A stretch of DNA of 64,000 nucleotides from Patagioenas fasciata (GCF_037038585.1 NC_092520.1:16189001-16253000), one strand, 5' to 3'; shown: positions 1 through 13,378, counted from the stretch's first letter. Notes: generated from the letters alone by a model not told the origin. Numbers and translations: made by a program.

Positions 1-1104
1 GTGGTGCTGTGGTATGGGAGAGTCTAATGAGGACAGTTCTGAAGGCTCCATTCACACTTGAAGAACATTTGTTGTTCCTAAAATGTTTAATACTGTCTGC
101 GTCAACTTTGAGTTTGTGAAGATTTGTAAAAAAACATTTTAAGTACTGTCAAAATGCTGCTTTTATATGTTTAAGAAATCCAAAGAGATGTAAGTGTTAT
201 TTTTGAGTAGCAGGTTTGTATTTGAGAAGGTTTTTTTAGTGTTGAGTGAGAAGTTCTCTCTCATAGCTGCATGCCTGTTTAAAACTCACATTTTGTCTAG
301 TTATGCCTTAAATATTTGCTTGAAGTGTGAGTCCTAAGATTTCTGATACTAAGTACATGTAACGTGGTTCCTTCTACCATATGCAGATTTTAGTATCTCT
401 TCCAAGTATTCCACTTTTTTGTTGGATTGGCTGCATCACTCTTTGTTTCCATTTGCTCTGTTCTGTAGTGAATCCATGAAGAGCCTGGTATTCAGGCTCT
501 AGAAAGATCTTTGCAGAATAGGTAACAGTATTAGATTTTTTCCAGATGTTGGTAAGCCTTATGGTTATAGTTATCATTATATACTATAGTGCAAATGGAA
601 TAATATAAAATTAAGTATCACATTTAATACAGCCTAGAATATAGTCACTTCCACTAATGAATGAATCAAGCACTACAAGCATAGTAGTTTGCACAAAGAA
701 ATAAAAATAGTGTGTAAGGGAGAGAAAATACTTGCCTGCATATATATGCACACAGTTATTTAGCCAGATATTTTATATACACACATTTTATATCCATACA
801 TATTAAAAGAGGGTGAAAGTGGTAGCATAGGGTTTGAAGCAGAGCTGCTCTTGTAAATCAGTCTGTCATCTAGATAGATAGACCTCTTTATGTATGAATG
901 CCCAACATACCATTTTCCAGATTTCCACTCATTAGCGTTCATCTCGCTGTTACGAGTAGGGCTCCTGAGTATAGTTTTCCATTAGTGAAAATGCAGATGA
1001 TTTTGGCCACTCACTATACAGCTGCTAAAACTAATTTTTACTGAAACTGCTTCCTAAATAGAACTCGTAAGTTCAGACTTGTCTGCTTAGTAAGTGGTCA
1101 GGTC

Positions 1105-1290
1105 TGAGTCATCGCAGCGTTGCTGTGCAGTGTGCTGGAGCCCGTTCTTCAGCGTGCAGTAAGAAAGACTCGCTTGGTTTGTGTGGCGATGTCAACGGCA
1201 TCGCTTTGTAACCGCTTCCTGCTGGCCAGCTGCTGGTTGACATTTCGGTGAACTATGGGGAAAGACGAGGGATCGCTCTCGAGGCAAAAG
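1105..1290. promoter_or_regulatory. CpG-dense patch with AP-1 site (candidate intronic regulatory element)
   Basis: There are about 13 CpG dinucleotides between 1112 and 1281, while the flanking kilobases have almost none. GC content is also well above the neighbourhood. A perfect AP-1 site, TGAGTCA, lies at 1105-1111 on the edge. The patch has no coding frame and I recognise no repeat family in it. Retained CpGs in an otherwise CpG-depleted intron suggest either an unmethylated regulatory element or a relatively recent insertion. AP-1 sites often co-occur with TEAD/YAP enhancers, but no strong TEAD site is seen here. Confidence 0.35.
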
Positions 1291-4200
1291 ATAATGTGCC
1301 ATGGGAGAGCAGACAGCAGTGTGCAGAAAGGAAAAATAAGTTTAGCTCAATTTTAGCATTACTTTTGTATCATTTTAATTCAGTGTTATGCTTTTAATTC
1401 TTACAAAGCTTGTGTAATACCTCTTCTCATTTCATAATGTGAGGAGAAGTTAACTGACTGCCCAGCAAACAAGTCTTGTAATTATTTTTCCTACAGGAAG
1501 TAGTTCTTGCAAGCGGTTTATCAACAACTTCCTATTTTTTTTCTGCGAAGTGTTGAATGACTTCCTGAAGGAGGCCAAGGTGGTTTTCATTAGTATCTGT
1601 GGGTGTGCTTGAGGTGTTTACCCGTCTGGCAGAAAGCTTAAAAATAGATTGCTGTTACACATTTCTTATGTGCTCTATACAGAGATATGGCTGTGGATAT
1701 TGTGAAACCAAATTGTTTTAAGATAACAGGGAAGTTTGTTGCTATGCGCCTTTTTTTTCCCTCATGTCACACACGAAAAATATCCAGCAGTGCTGATAAA
1801 TTTCTGTTGTATCCTATTTTGCCCTTGTCTGGAACTGCCCACTACACCAGTTTCATCTCTTCTTTTCCCCAGCCTGCTAAAGTAATTGTAGTCTTCTAGG
1901 GCAGAAGATGTTTATTGGAAAAAAAACTACTGCCACAGTCACATATTTTATTGATTACCTTAATTTACTGGGGAAATGCATATTCAGAATCTTCAGTTAA
2001 TGTGAGTTTATGTGTTTATGGTTCTGTAGTTCAGGCTAGTTTGTGACTAAAAGGATTGTATTGTTGGAAACCTCAAACTACAACCACTGCTTTTGGTGGG
2101 TTTGTCCACTTATTTTTTTTTCATGCTTTTTATACTAAAAAGCAGTTGAAGATTTTTCTGTTTGCGAAATTATATTTGCAGTGCATCATACGAATTTCAT
2201 TTTTATGTTGATGATTTCTGCCTGATTATGAAAATACTCATAAGATCAATGATCTACAAAATATGACATGAGATCTGTGTAGGGGTAAATGGGCACTGTT
2301 AGTTTCAGAATGTAACTGGAGGAAAGAAATAATAGTTAGAATACTTGCAAAATATACTGTGGTATGTTTTTGGAAACTCAAGTTTGGGTTGGTTTTGTCT
2401 TTTGGTCTTGGAAGACGTAGTACTATGAAGTGTATATCTCTCCTTCTACCTTTTGCTTGAAGAGTCCTGTGAGAGAACAATGATAGAAACTATTTTGAAT
2501 TTGCAGTTGTACTGAAGATTCCTGTATCTTTGAAAGGGTGGAGGAAGAACAAGGACAAACCTACCCTAGTTGTGTTAACACTGAGACAGAGCTGGGAGGA
2601 GGATGAAAGTTCATCCTCAGCCCTTGGAATACAGAAAACTTGCAGGCAGCTTGGTGGGTGGGCACCAGTGAGAGCAATGGCACACAGCACTTTTCTAATG
2701 TTTGGTTTTGTTTTGCCTAAGAAAAATTGCAAATGATGATATTCCTGCGTTTGGTACCCCACCATACAAGGTAATTTTATAAGACTATTCCAAAACCAGT
2801 TTAGTAGATGTGATTTCAGGTTAACCAGAAATGTACCCTGAGGTTTTCACTCAATACATTTTCATTTTATTTGTAAGCGTATTGGCACTTACTGTCTTCA
2901 GAAGAACACAGAACTGGGGAAAAATATAGGATCTATGACAGTTAGATGTAAGTTAAAAACTGAATTATCTCTTGAGGATTTTTTTTTAAGTTGGCTGTTG
3001 ATCTGTACCTTTCTTCCTCCTGCAGGTTTTGCCTTTCAATGTATCTCTCATAAAACTAATCTTCGTGCTTTATAGTATATGATTTCGTGCCTATTGAAAT
3101 ATTTCCATATACTCTAAGAAGTATGGGAATAAACATCTACTGAGATCTTGTAATGCTGTAGGGGAGCCTGTGCCAACTGTAGAGAATATAATGTGAATAT
3201 AATTATTACAAATCTAAAATAGGATGTGAGTATACATGCAATAGACAGAGAAAGCAATGGCATACTCGAAAAAATAAGGTCATATTAACACAGTGTTTAT
3301 TCAGGAGGAAAAATATGGTTGTTTCAAGTAGCAAACGTATAAAACTAAACCTTTCAAATTCCCTTATGGAATTGGTAAATTTACTTCTGGTCTCGCTGTT
3401 GAGAACACTGGTGGTGTTTTGGTTTGCTTTAAATGCCTAATACTGTTTCATAGCAATGCTTTCCTATCTCCTGAATGAAATTTGAGATCAGTTTTATATT
3501 ACTGTGGTCTGAAAACTGCATTATGTTAAAAGTTGTAGTTATGACCGAGATCTTTATTAACTCATCTCTTATAATGAGAAATCTTAGTCTCTCTCATCAG
3601 TAATGAGAAGAGCCTTCTGATACAGGTTTAATTAGAATTTAATGTTTAAAAAGGGTGTCCTGCTTGTTAAACATTTTGTCAGGTTGTATTTGGTTAGAAG
3701 TAGTAAAGTCACTCTGTGGGAGCCTTTACACCACTATGGAACCACTTCTGTTTTCTCAGGTCTTGACCTCTTCCAAAGACAAACAAGAAATTGAGATAAA
3801 TCAAGATGAGTGTCTTCTGGACTTTCTTATCCTTTTGCCTATCTACTTCTGTATGTTGAAGATGGCAAAGAATTACAGTTGAGAATTTTTTTAGTAGTCA
3901 TCTGGTTTGTAGCATAGGGTAATCTGTAACCCATCAGTCACATCATGGAAATTCCTGCTTGATAGAAAACAGTAAAATAATATGAGGATGTTAATTTGAA
4001 AGTTCCCATGAAAGTGACAGGCGCTACCCCACCGCTTTTTGCAAAAAATATTTCTAATGGGTAAATGCAATTGAACTGATCAGTGGCATATGTCGGTAAA
4101 ATCATACCTACTTTTACTAGATTTCTCTCTTACTCTCTTATCTTTCCACTTCTGTAAATGAAAAAAATCAGTAGCTTTAAAATTCCAAGTATAAAATCTG

Positions 4201-7200
4201 CATTTGTAGTTTACCCCTTTTCCCTCTGCAATTGTGGCACAACAGCTGCAAATTTTTAAAAGCTGACACAGAGCAAACCAAGTGGATTTTTCACTGAGTT
4301 TGTCCATTTTTAAAGTAGACTTTCAGAGAAAGTAACTAGTTAGCACTGGGAATGCTGAAATATTTAATTGCAGGACCTGATCTGGGTCACATGTAAAATT
4401 AAAGCAGAAGTCCTAGTTTGTTTGGTCCCAAAGAAACGTTTTAACATATCAGACATAAGCGGTTACTGGATGACGCCCAGGAGAGCAAGATGTGTTATTC
4501 GGGGTTGGGATACAAGATGGACTGTTAAAACTAGTCTGATATTAACTACAAGCAATTTCTATCAGGCTCTAGATTAAGATTAGACACCTCCCCCCACAGC
4601 CACGAAAGAAAAAATAAAAAATATAGTTTAACAGCTATGGAGAGTTGTCAGCCAAAGCTAGAGATGTTTCTTTTCTTTTTATATGTGGCCAGACCACTGC
4701 GTGTGTTTATTTTCGTGGCTGGGAACAAATTCAGATGATGTAATTTGATTTAGTTTAAACTTTTGAAACTGATAACTACTCAGCTCTCCTATTAATTTTG
4801 TGTGTTTGTATTTTTATTAATTTCAACATATTTGCATTTCTTTTTTGTACAATCCAAACATACGTACATGGTAAAGCTCATTAATGGTGGAACTCACAGT
4901 CTTTCACTATTTCTGTAAACATTATCGGCTCTTTTAAGGTGTGGGGTTTTTTTCTTTTCTTTTTTCTTCCCTCCACCCCCCAACAAGCAATGCATGATTA
5001 CGTAAACCATAATATTGAAATGACTCAATTTTTCTTGTAAATTCCAAGGAAAATGTTACTTGATCGAGTGCAGGAGATTTCCAGGAGATGTCTGTGAGTG
5101 TCAGTCTCCAGCTGGTGGCCCTTGGACACGGCTGGGGTACCCTGTAGTTGACCCAAGACAAAGACAATTTTCGGGGTGGGGGTGGGGGCAGAATTTGACA
5201 GCCTGAGGGTTTGAATAATGTGAAACAAAATTCTTGGGAGGAGGCTGTGTATTGGAATGTAACAGATAGATGCTGTGTAATGGTAGGACTTAGGAACAGC
5301 TTGCTAAACCTTATTTTGATGTAAGGCTCTATTGAGGAATTTACCAGGTAAACTGTATTTGTTAAACATTTAAGTAGAGATGTAGAGTGTGGGGAAACTT
5401 GTCTTTATTATGAAAATGGTACTTAATAGCTATTTTTTGGTAAATAGAACTGGAGTTTTGCTTGGAGAGCAAAAGTTTTTGGAAGGTGTGACTGGGTTGC
5501 GTGGCTGTTCCATGGCCTCCTGATGTACTTCTGGAGTCTGTTTTCTGGGATTCACTGTGTTGGTGTTTTATTTGGCTTTAACTAAGTTACTTCAGGCTGT
5601 GTTTCAGACAAGTATTGCTAGGTTTTCTAAATTGCTGGTTAAGTCAAGATAATAATGTAAAGCTGCCTTGTAAAGTAAGACTTCTACCAGTATATTACCT
5701 GTCAGTCATGTCAGTTGCTACAGAAACAAAGCTGTCTTGAAAACAGTCTTGGACTTTGCTTTAATTTCACTGATGAGATTTTGCTGTGTCATACTGAAAG
5801 ACCAGATGCTTTTCTTGAGTCTCTGGCATGCTGTTTGGTAACTTAAACCAGTGTTAGTGGTTTAGTTATTGATTATTACATTGAGGCTGTGAAGCCATTT
5901 TTTCTGCTGAACTTTTTAATAGGAAAGTCAAGTAGAGGTCATTTACTGTTTATCTCCAGTGGATTCTGATTTATGAAGAGCTTTGCTGGAAGTCTGTCTG
6001 CACTACACAAATTTATTTAAATAGCATTAATGCTTTAAAGATGCATTTCTCTTTCTAATTAGCTGTTGTACCTGAAATGCTAAGTAAACTTTTCACATTT
6101 TCTGGTTATGTTGTAAAATTAGGCATTGATGACGTAATAAAACATTATCTGAAAGCAAACGAGTGTAGGTTGTATAGGCAGAATTGAATTCTTTGGGTAA
6201 AGGAAAGAAATGCAACTCAGTTATATTTTCTCCTAGGTTCTTACTTTTCAAATTTTTTTTATTTGCTGTTCCTATGTGAAAAGCTCAGTTGGTAAGTCCT
6301 CTGCAGTTACTTTATTCTAATATTTATATAGTCTCTTCAGAATGCTGCGAAACGGAGTAAAAGAGACATTTCCTTTGGTACTTACTGTGATGATGATATT
6401 GTTAATATAGTTGGTAGACCTAAATATCCAATACACACATTTTGTAGGGATTCAGAAAACCTTTGTCACATTAACCAGTTTTGCACAAGTTAAGGATATG
6501 AAATGAGATGTACTTAAAAATATGTAATCTGGCGTATAAAAGGTTGTTAGAAGGTGAAAGGACTTGGATGTTCTATGTTAAACTGTATAGGCCATTTTTG
6601 TATACATATGAAAAAACATGTTCGTAGAAGAAAGTAATACTCTGCTTTAACTGGAGTTTAGGTGTCTATTGACTTCTGTGCTGGTCTTTAGGTCAGGATG
6701 AATTATACTAGTTTAAGAATAATATGTTTTAAATACTTGCTTTTCTGTGAAAACAGTTGGTTTCAGCTAAAATTGCCTATGTTCTAGTTTTTGTATGGAT
6801 GGATTTTTGAGAGCTTTTTGTTGTGCTGCTGTTGACATAATTATAGGTATGTTAGCATCAGCAAAGAGCTGTGTTTCATTTTCCTACTTTCTGTCCCTAA
6901 ACACATGCACACTTCATTTCCATCTGTGTATATCACTGAAACTCTTCTAGCCAGTGAGTTTAACATTGGACTGAAGTAAGTATTCCCTTTCATAACTGGT
7001 CTTTCAGGTTTTCACCCTTTACAGGAATCTTATTCTGAAACTATTCTAAAGCAGGTCCAAGATATCAGGACCAAATAATTACCAAATAATTTGAACCAAA
7101 AAAACAAGATAAGAACTTTCAGATTTGTAGTATTAGGAGAACTCTTATAGTCTGAATGCTTGTGGGCTTTTGGTTTGGGTTGGTGTGGTGGGATTTTTTC

Positions 7201-7210
7201 CATGTGGCTG

Positions 7211-7281
7211 TTTTTGTGTGTGTGTGTGGCTTTTTTTGTTGTTGTTGTTTGGTTGGTTGGTTGGTTTTGGTTTTTTTTTTT
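7211..7281. repeat. TG, GTT and GGTT simple repeats with poly-T
   Basis: A short TG run is followed by GTT repeats, four GGTT units and an 11-T run. It is a low-complexity T/G tract with no coding content. Confidence 0.85.
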
Positions 7282-8662
7282 AACCATAATGACTAATAAC
7301 TGGAAAAAATCTATTGCATATTTCATAATATCCTAATAATTTAGTCACTGTCTAGGCAGAAGGAAGAGAAAATGTGAAACAGACCTTAGTATAAGCAGTA
7401 AGTTAAGAATTAACATTTTAGCATCCCTGTTAACAAGGTCAAAGGAAGTCTTAATTATATTATTTTAAAAAATAGTTTGCAATTCAAATTTATGCCCATT
7501 TTTTATTACAGTTAGATGGGTCTTGATGTGATCAGCTTTGTATTCTAGAGATTTCTTGAGGAACTTGGACAGTTCATTGTTTTCTTAATGAATTAAATGT
7601 CAGTTGTACATGGTAATGTCTCCAGGAAAAATGACTCTTAATTCAGTTTCGTAATTGTCGTACCCATTGTCCAACTTCTGGTTTTAAGGTTGTGCTGGAA
7701 TAGGGAGGGGGGAAGCAGAAGGGGACTTTTTTTTTCCTTTCATTTGTGTGATTTTGCTCAGGGCTACGGTTTGAATCCTGTTTACACTCTGGTGGTGAGC
7801 AGCTCGGAAATTGCATGTGAACTTTAATTGTCTCCTCCACTTCGAAGTCCTGTTGGAGTAGGAGTGTAAACCCTCTGTGCCAAGCTTTACCCTTTTAAAA
7901 TGACCTCAAATGCTTGTTCTACAAAACCAAAGGGGGAGGATTTTAAGTGCTTTCTTAAGCCAAGGTAGCAGCTAGCTGACCAAACAGTTGAGGGAGTTGC
8001 AATGAAGTGAAAATTGCTGACTTTTGTAGTGCATAAATTTTATGTAAATATATTTATGGGAAGAAGTCTTTCACCCTCACAGTAAGCCATTGAACTCTTG
8101 TTTTGTACATGCAGAACAAGTTCATTTGTATGGAATTTATTTGAAATACAGGAGATTCTAGTGCCGATGATTCTTTCTTTGCCAGGATCTGCACATAATT
8201 TGCCTATAGCTTTATAAAATTCTTTATATGAAAGATAGAAGCAAACTTGCAGTTTTGCTAATGCGTGATGGTTTTACTTAACTAGCTGAAATAGCTAGCT
8301 TATATCCAGTTTCTACAGATAAATATATTTGATCATTATTGCCCTTACCTGCAGTTGTGATACAAAGTTACGAGAGTAATCTGATGCAGTTGCATTTTGC
8401 TTCATGCAACAGTACTTTTGTTTGCACTTCATTAAGACGAATAGCTTTTCATTTTGGTTAATATAACACTTGCATACCATTCCAGGCAGTATTTCTACTA
8501 AAGAAAAAACATGTATTGGTCAAAGCTATTAGATTGTTTAGCTCATGCTCCTGCCCAGTGTTTTAGATGAGCTGAGAATTTCCCAGCTGTTACCACTCCA
8601 GTGGATCCTGCAGAGCCAGGATTGGGTTTGGTGGACATAACAAGGCTGAACTGCAGAATCAA

Positions 8663-8678
8663 ATGATGATGATGATGT
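8663..8678. repeat. ATG/GAT trinucleotide run
   Basis: Five consecutive ATG units form a short microsatellite. Confidence 0.8.
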
Positions 8679-9526
8679 GTTGTTTCATGGAAGTCTCTTT
8701 TTGTGTAGTAGCTAAGGTATTCTTATAAGCTGAAGGAAAAAATTCAGAAGATGATGTGTGGTTGAAGTGGATACACAAATTAAGAATACTGGCAGTAGGG
8801 AGGCAGTAGAAGTAGCTGTACTGTTTTCCTGGAGTCTTCTGCTGTTCTTGATAAGATGTTCAGTTTTAAAATCTGGCAACTGGTGGTGCTCTGGCAAGAG
8901 AGCTTGTTAGCAGTGTCTCTTTAAACTCTCTGTATTGATTCAAACCAAGTGCCTGTCTGGATCAGAATGTTGTTGCCAGCAGTGCCCATGAGCAGTTTTC
9001 TTGGAAGGACCAAGAACAGGGCACCATGTGTGATACTCTCTGAGAACTCTCCCAGCTTCCAACTGTCCTCCAAGACTTGTGCTGCCTCCCCTTGAAACCA
9101 CAGAAACTTTGAGGCTTTTAGCGTCTGCTGTGTGCTTTGAGAAGGAGTCTCGCTGGCTGGCTGTCCACTGCATGAAGAAACGCCTTGTTCTGTTTTAAAC
9201 TTGGCTGCCATCAGCTGCATTCAAGGGGTTACCAGTTCTTATTTTGGAAGTGAAAATGAACAGTTGATGCATGTTTGTTTTGTTCAAGATTGATACCATT
9301 TCCTCTGGAAATTATGTCTTTTGAAACTTGAAGACTCCTAACCTGCTGGGTGTTCCTGGGATAGGAGCTTTTTTCAGTGATCTCCTCAGCCCTTCTGTAA
9401 GCCTTTTCCGATTTTTGTTATTTTTCAGATGAAAGGTTTGAATGTTTTACAACATCCACCATACCAAAACTTTCATATAAGAAAAAAACACAGTGTGTTC
9501 TTCTGCTGCTTGTCTTTTCATGCACC

Positions 9527-9541
9527 TTTTTTTTTTTTTTT
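9527..9541. repeat. Poly-T tract (15 T)
   Basis: An uninterrupted T run with no adjacent retroposon body recognised. Confidence 0.85.
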
Positions 9542-10680
9542 CAGTTAGTGGTTGACCAAGGACAAATTTGTGTTGCTGAGAGAAACTTTGTGATGCCACT
9601 GCTTTTTCTCTTTTTCTTTCATAGAATGTACTGTGTAGGCCCCCTGTGGAAGCTGACCAAAGGCCTACCTGTGTTGTAAAAGCTGCTGATTCCTACCTCC
9701 TATTCAATTGTTCTTTAAATTTCTTCCTGGTAGTTGTTTGTTCATGTTATATCAGGACCTATCCTTATCCTATAGCTGCTTTTTCTTTGTTTAAAAAAAA
9801 CAACACTTGCTCTTCCTAATCAGGACTTGCAGTCATCCGTTTCTGGAACGTAATGCCTGCAATGATTGCTGTGTCTCCAGAAATTGAGTCTTTTGTATGA
9901 ATTTTGGGATACAAATACTTCTGTTGGTGCATTCACTTTGAAAGAGAAAGGTGTCTGCACTTGATTCCACCCTTATGTCTGGGAGCTGCTCCAACAAAAT
10001 GGAAGTATTCTAGTGTGATAAAATGATGCTTATGTCACCTCGATTTTTTAAAATAATGTACATTCATTTTTAGAAAAAATAACTTGTGGCTCACACTACA
10101 GGTGTGTGTAGGTTTTTAACTGAATGGATATGTCATTAGAAAAGTAATGCCATGGTATTTGGAAGATTGGTTATGTTTCTTCATATACTCAATTCTAACA
10201 GTCCTGAAAGAATGTTGATCTCAGCATTGTTTTGGAACTCCTATTTCATATTCTACTTCTAAATTTAGTAACAAAATAGCTTCTGTCAATACCATGCCTT
10301 ACTTCCTAGTATCTCCATACCAGATGCTTACACCATAGTTTTCTGTCGTGCAGTATGTCTAACTAGCACGACAGCTCAGTAACCAAAAGAAAAGTATTTG
10401 GCTCTCTAAATTTGTGAGGTTTTTAAGATTTTCAACCAGATGTAACTGATTTTGTGATAGTGATTATATTGTTTCAAATGTGTTAATCACTAAATAATTG
10501 GATAATAAGGGACAATTGTCCAAGTCTAAAAAAAAAACTTGAATTATTTAGATGGCAACTTTCTTTGCCCAGCAGTTAAGGCTGATTAATTCTCTGGAGG
10601 AGCTTGAGGATTGTTAGGATTTTAAGTTGACTTGAATATTCAAAAAGCCATGAATTTGCCAGGTGATCTAGACATATTTG

Positions 10681-10734
10681 TGTTTTGTTGTTGGTTGTTT
10701 CTTGGTTGTTGTATTTGTTTGTTTGTTTGTTTTC
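10681..10734. repeat. GTTT/GTT low-complexity tract
   Basis: Repeated GTT and then GTTT units form a T/G-rich simple repeat about 50 bp upstream of the LTR end. Confidence 0.8.
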
Positions 10735-10784
10735 AAATTTTGCAAACACAGCCTTAGAGTCTTAATTATTATCTAGCCAGCAGC

Positions 10785-11218
10785 TGTGAATTAGCCCCAG
10801 CTGCAACTGAGTGCCATGTGGTCGCTTGCTCACCCGTCCCATCCCGTCCCATCCCGTCCCATCCCGTCCACTCAGTGGGATGGTGAGGAGAATCAGAACA
10901 AAAAAGTAAAACTCGTGGGTTGAGTTAAAAGCAGTTTAACAGAACGGTGAAGGAAGAGATAAGCAATAACAGTAATAACAATAAAAGAATGTACAAAGCT
11001 AGGGACACACAATGCAATTGCTCACCACCCGGAAAACCAATGCCCAGCCTGCTCTTGAGCATCAGTACCCTCCCCCAACCAGCTCCACCAGTTCACGTGC
11101 TGAGCATGATGTCATATGGTGTGGAATATCCCTTTGGCCAGTTCAGGTCAGCTGTCCTGGCTGTGTCCCCTCCCAGCTTCCTGTGAAAATCAACTCTATC
11201 CAAGCCAAACCCAGGACA
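10785..11218 (-). mobile_element. Solo endogenous retrovirus LTR, minus strand (degenerate)
   Basis: Read on the minus strand, this begins at 11218 with TGTCCTGGGTTTGGCTTGGA and ends at 10785 in TTCACA, so it has the TG...CA ends of a retroviral LTR. Several blocks match an avian ERV LTR family I recognise: the 5' tip, the segment around 11100-11160, the block near 11010-11040 and the block around 10910-10930. No gag, pol or env remnant lies on either side, so it is a solo LTR left by recombination or a truncated copy. I see no matching target-site duplication directly outside these ends. The place where a TATA-like box is expected reads CACGTG (11094-11099), so the promoter looks broken. A decamer repeat has expanded inside it (10831-10868). 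The family attribution is from memory. Confidence 0.75.
10831..10868. repeat. Decamer tandem repeat inside the LTR
   Basis: About 3.8 units of CGTCCCATCC in a row, GC-rich and nearly perfect, near the 3' end of the LTR. Confidence 0.9.
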
Positions 11219-11235
11219 TGAATCTATTATTTAGT

Positions 11236-11400
11236 GGAGGTTGGTCATCCATCCAACCTTCTTCTCAAAGCATGAATGTTGCTAAAGCTAAATTACGTCA
11301 GACGTTCAGCCAAGTCTGGAAAACCTCCAAGAATGGAGATCCCACAACCTTCCTTCTTCCTGTTAATATGCTGCTTCAGAAAATGGTTCTCTGCAGCAGA
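11236..11400 (-). mobile_element. CR1 LINE fragment, old, minus strand
   Basis: Blocks such as catccatccaacc, ctcaaagca and tggaaaacctccaagaatgg are diverged versions of the CR1 3' region in reverse orientation. Both CR1 ends are missing. The solo LTR lies immediately to the left, where the CR1 3' terminus would be expected. Divergence is clearly higher than in the CR1 copies at 45.7 and 60.5 kb. It has no intact reading frame. Confidence 0.75.
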
Positions 11401-11525
11401 GCAAAACATCTAGTGTAGTTTCTCGTGAACAGCTCATACCGAATGACTTTTTAAATGTGCTGGCATTTCTCTACAAGGCAAAAAAAATGAAACAGGTTGC
11501 TTTAGGTAGGATTTTCTGAATATCC

Positions 11526-11544
11526 AAAAAAAAAAAAAAAAAAA
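11526..11544. repeat. Poly-A tract (19 A)
   Basis: A pure A run. The sequence before it shows no recognisable SINE or processed transcript. Confidence 0.85.
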
Positions 11545-13318
11545 GGAGGAATTAAGAAACTTGCTGAGTCTTTTTCGTATGTGTAAGATAGTGTGGTGAA
11601 ATCTCATGTCTAATCTTATATCGAGTAAGTTGTCCAAATGACTGTGCTGTACTGTACAGTCATGTATGTGTTCGGTAATTCATGTGGGGACTTACCTCCC
11701 TGGGGTGCCTGGTTGATGTACATCAGTTTTCCCGGTTATTGCTTACTTTACTGATCATATTTATGCAATTCCTTTTAATTTGCTTGAAGCTTTGTCAGGT
11801 AACTGGATGTGCAAGATAGTAATCACATTTAAGCTAGCACGTCATGGCTTCTTAAATGATCTGTATGCTGTGTGTTAAGTCATAACACCAGGGAATTATC
11901 CTCAAAATAGAAGAGATTGCTGCTTGTCTATGAAATAAATCATCCTCTGTATTTGTAGTCTTGGTGTTCTGTAATTATGGGTTTCTGCAAGACAGATAGA
12001 ACAGAGATGGAAGAACTAGATAGAACAGAGAAAAACATTTCCATTGGGAAAGTGTGTCTTCAATTTTGAATAAAAGTCTTAAAATGCTAAATTCATGGGT
12101 GATTCCAGTAGTGGGCATATAATGCAAGGTAGCCAGATTTATACACAGACAAGATAATTTTATCAGCAATGGTTACTTGGTCTGTTTTGGGTCCTGCTCC
12201 CTGGTTCTTATTGTTACAGTTACTCTTTAACTTTTCCCTGCAAGTCAGTTGTTGGAGAACTTGTCATGGCACATGACATGGGAATAAGGAAACTGGTGGG
12301 AGGACAGCAGAGCATAATAAGGTTAAAGATGTCCTTACATGAGGATAGGCTGGGTTTGGAGAGTGAAGACAAGCGTAGTTATGGCATTAGCCATATACTA
12401 ATTTGTTTTCTCTGCAATGATTGATTGATTTATTTATTTATTAGCTGGATCAGCCCTCTGATCCAGTCCATAGTGCGACTGCTTAGAGGAGGCAGTGGAG
12501 ATAAGTGCATGAGAGTAAATTAAGCCTTGATTCAGTGATGCCGCTGCAGAGGGATGCATGTGGGGTTATTCCATCTGGCATTGATGGTTTAGTCAAAACA
12601 AGTCACTACACTGTACAGTATTGGGGATGGATTTTATTGTTAATTTAGTATTTAGTATTATAAAACCATATATTTTATGTTATTAGAGCTTCTAAAATAA
12701 TTTGTACAGTGTTGGTGATTTATCAGAACTGTAGTATATCATTTATTTATTTATCCATCCACGTCTGTAGTGATATTTTCCTAGAAGATGAAATGAAATT
12801 TTGGAGCTATTAAACCAGTTTTGATTTGCTCTTTGGGATGTATTGAATGTGTTTGGAGGAGGGGCTTGTTGGTTGTGTGATTTTTGTTTGTTTCCTTTTT
12901 TTTAAGTTGCTTATTTTTTAGAATTACTGTGTCAATAACCTTCTCTGCAATACAACATTGTATTGTTTACCATTTCTTATTGATAAATAGGTGGATTCTA
13001 TACTGCTATATCCTGGGCAGCTTCAGACAGGATTTGGTCCACTTATGTTGTCTGCAATAAATATATTTTAGATTTAACTGAAACCTGGTTTTATTCTTTT
13101 TTACCCTGTGATTTAAATAATATTTTGATCAACCTTATAGTGGCTGAGTTGAATGATAAAACTATATCTACAGGGGAGATGATGTAGATATTTTTAAAAA
13201 GCTTTATTGAAATGTTACTTTTAAATTCTTGATTCAGATTTCTAAGCCACATTCTTCTGTTGCTACTTGCAAACAAATTCACTGTGGATAATAAACACTG
13301 TCATTCCAAGAGTAAGCC

Positions 13319-13378
13319 AGTAATAAGGCATAATATTTATTCTTGTCTTTCTTGAATACGAATTCTGTTATGAACCTC
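13319..13378 (+). repeat. 60-bp duplicated sequence, copy 1
   Basis: This matches 14967-15026 at 55 of 60 positions without gaps, in the same orientation. The homology stops abruptly at both ends. I do not recognise the sequence as part of a known transposon. Confidence 0.85.

Larger units (their letters stand above)
1..10784 (+). other. YAP1: YAP1 intron 2, first segment (no gene seen)
   Basis: This is intronic, AT-rich sequence with no recognisable exon, RNA gene or well-preserved transposon. Short open frames of 60-100 codons occur on both strands but lack any family resemblance and sit in low-complexity DNA. Visible structure is limited to a CpG-dense patch (about 1105-1290), a T/GTT/GGTT-rich tract (7211-7281), an ATG trinucleotide run (8663-8678), a 15-T run (9527-9541) and a GTTT-rich tract (10681-10734). 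The assignment to intron 2 follows from the first YAP1 exon in the window being exon 3 and from the intron being very long in other vertebrates. Confidence 0.8.

Noticed and set aside
2560..2780. Possible exon-like stretch ending in caag|gtaatt
   Set aside because: No matching acceptor with a consistent frame, no known YAP1 exon at this position and no protein resemblance.
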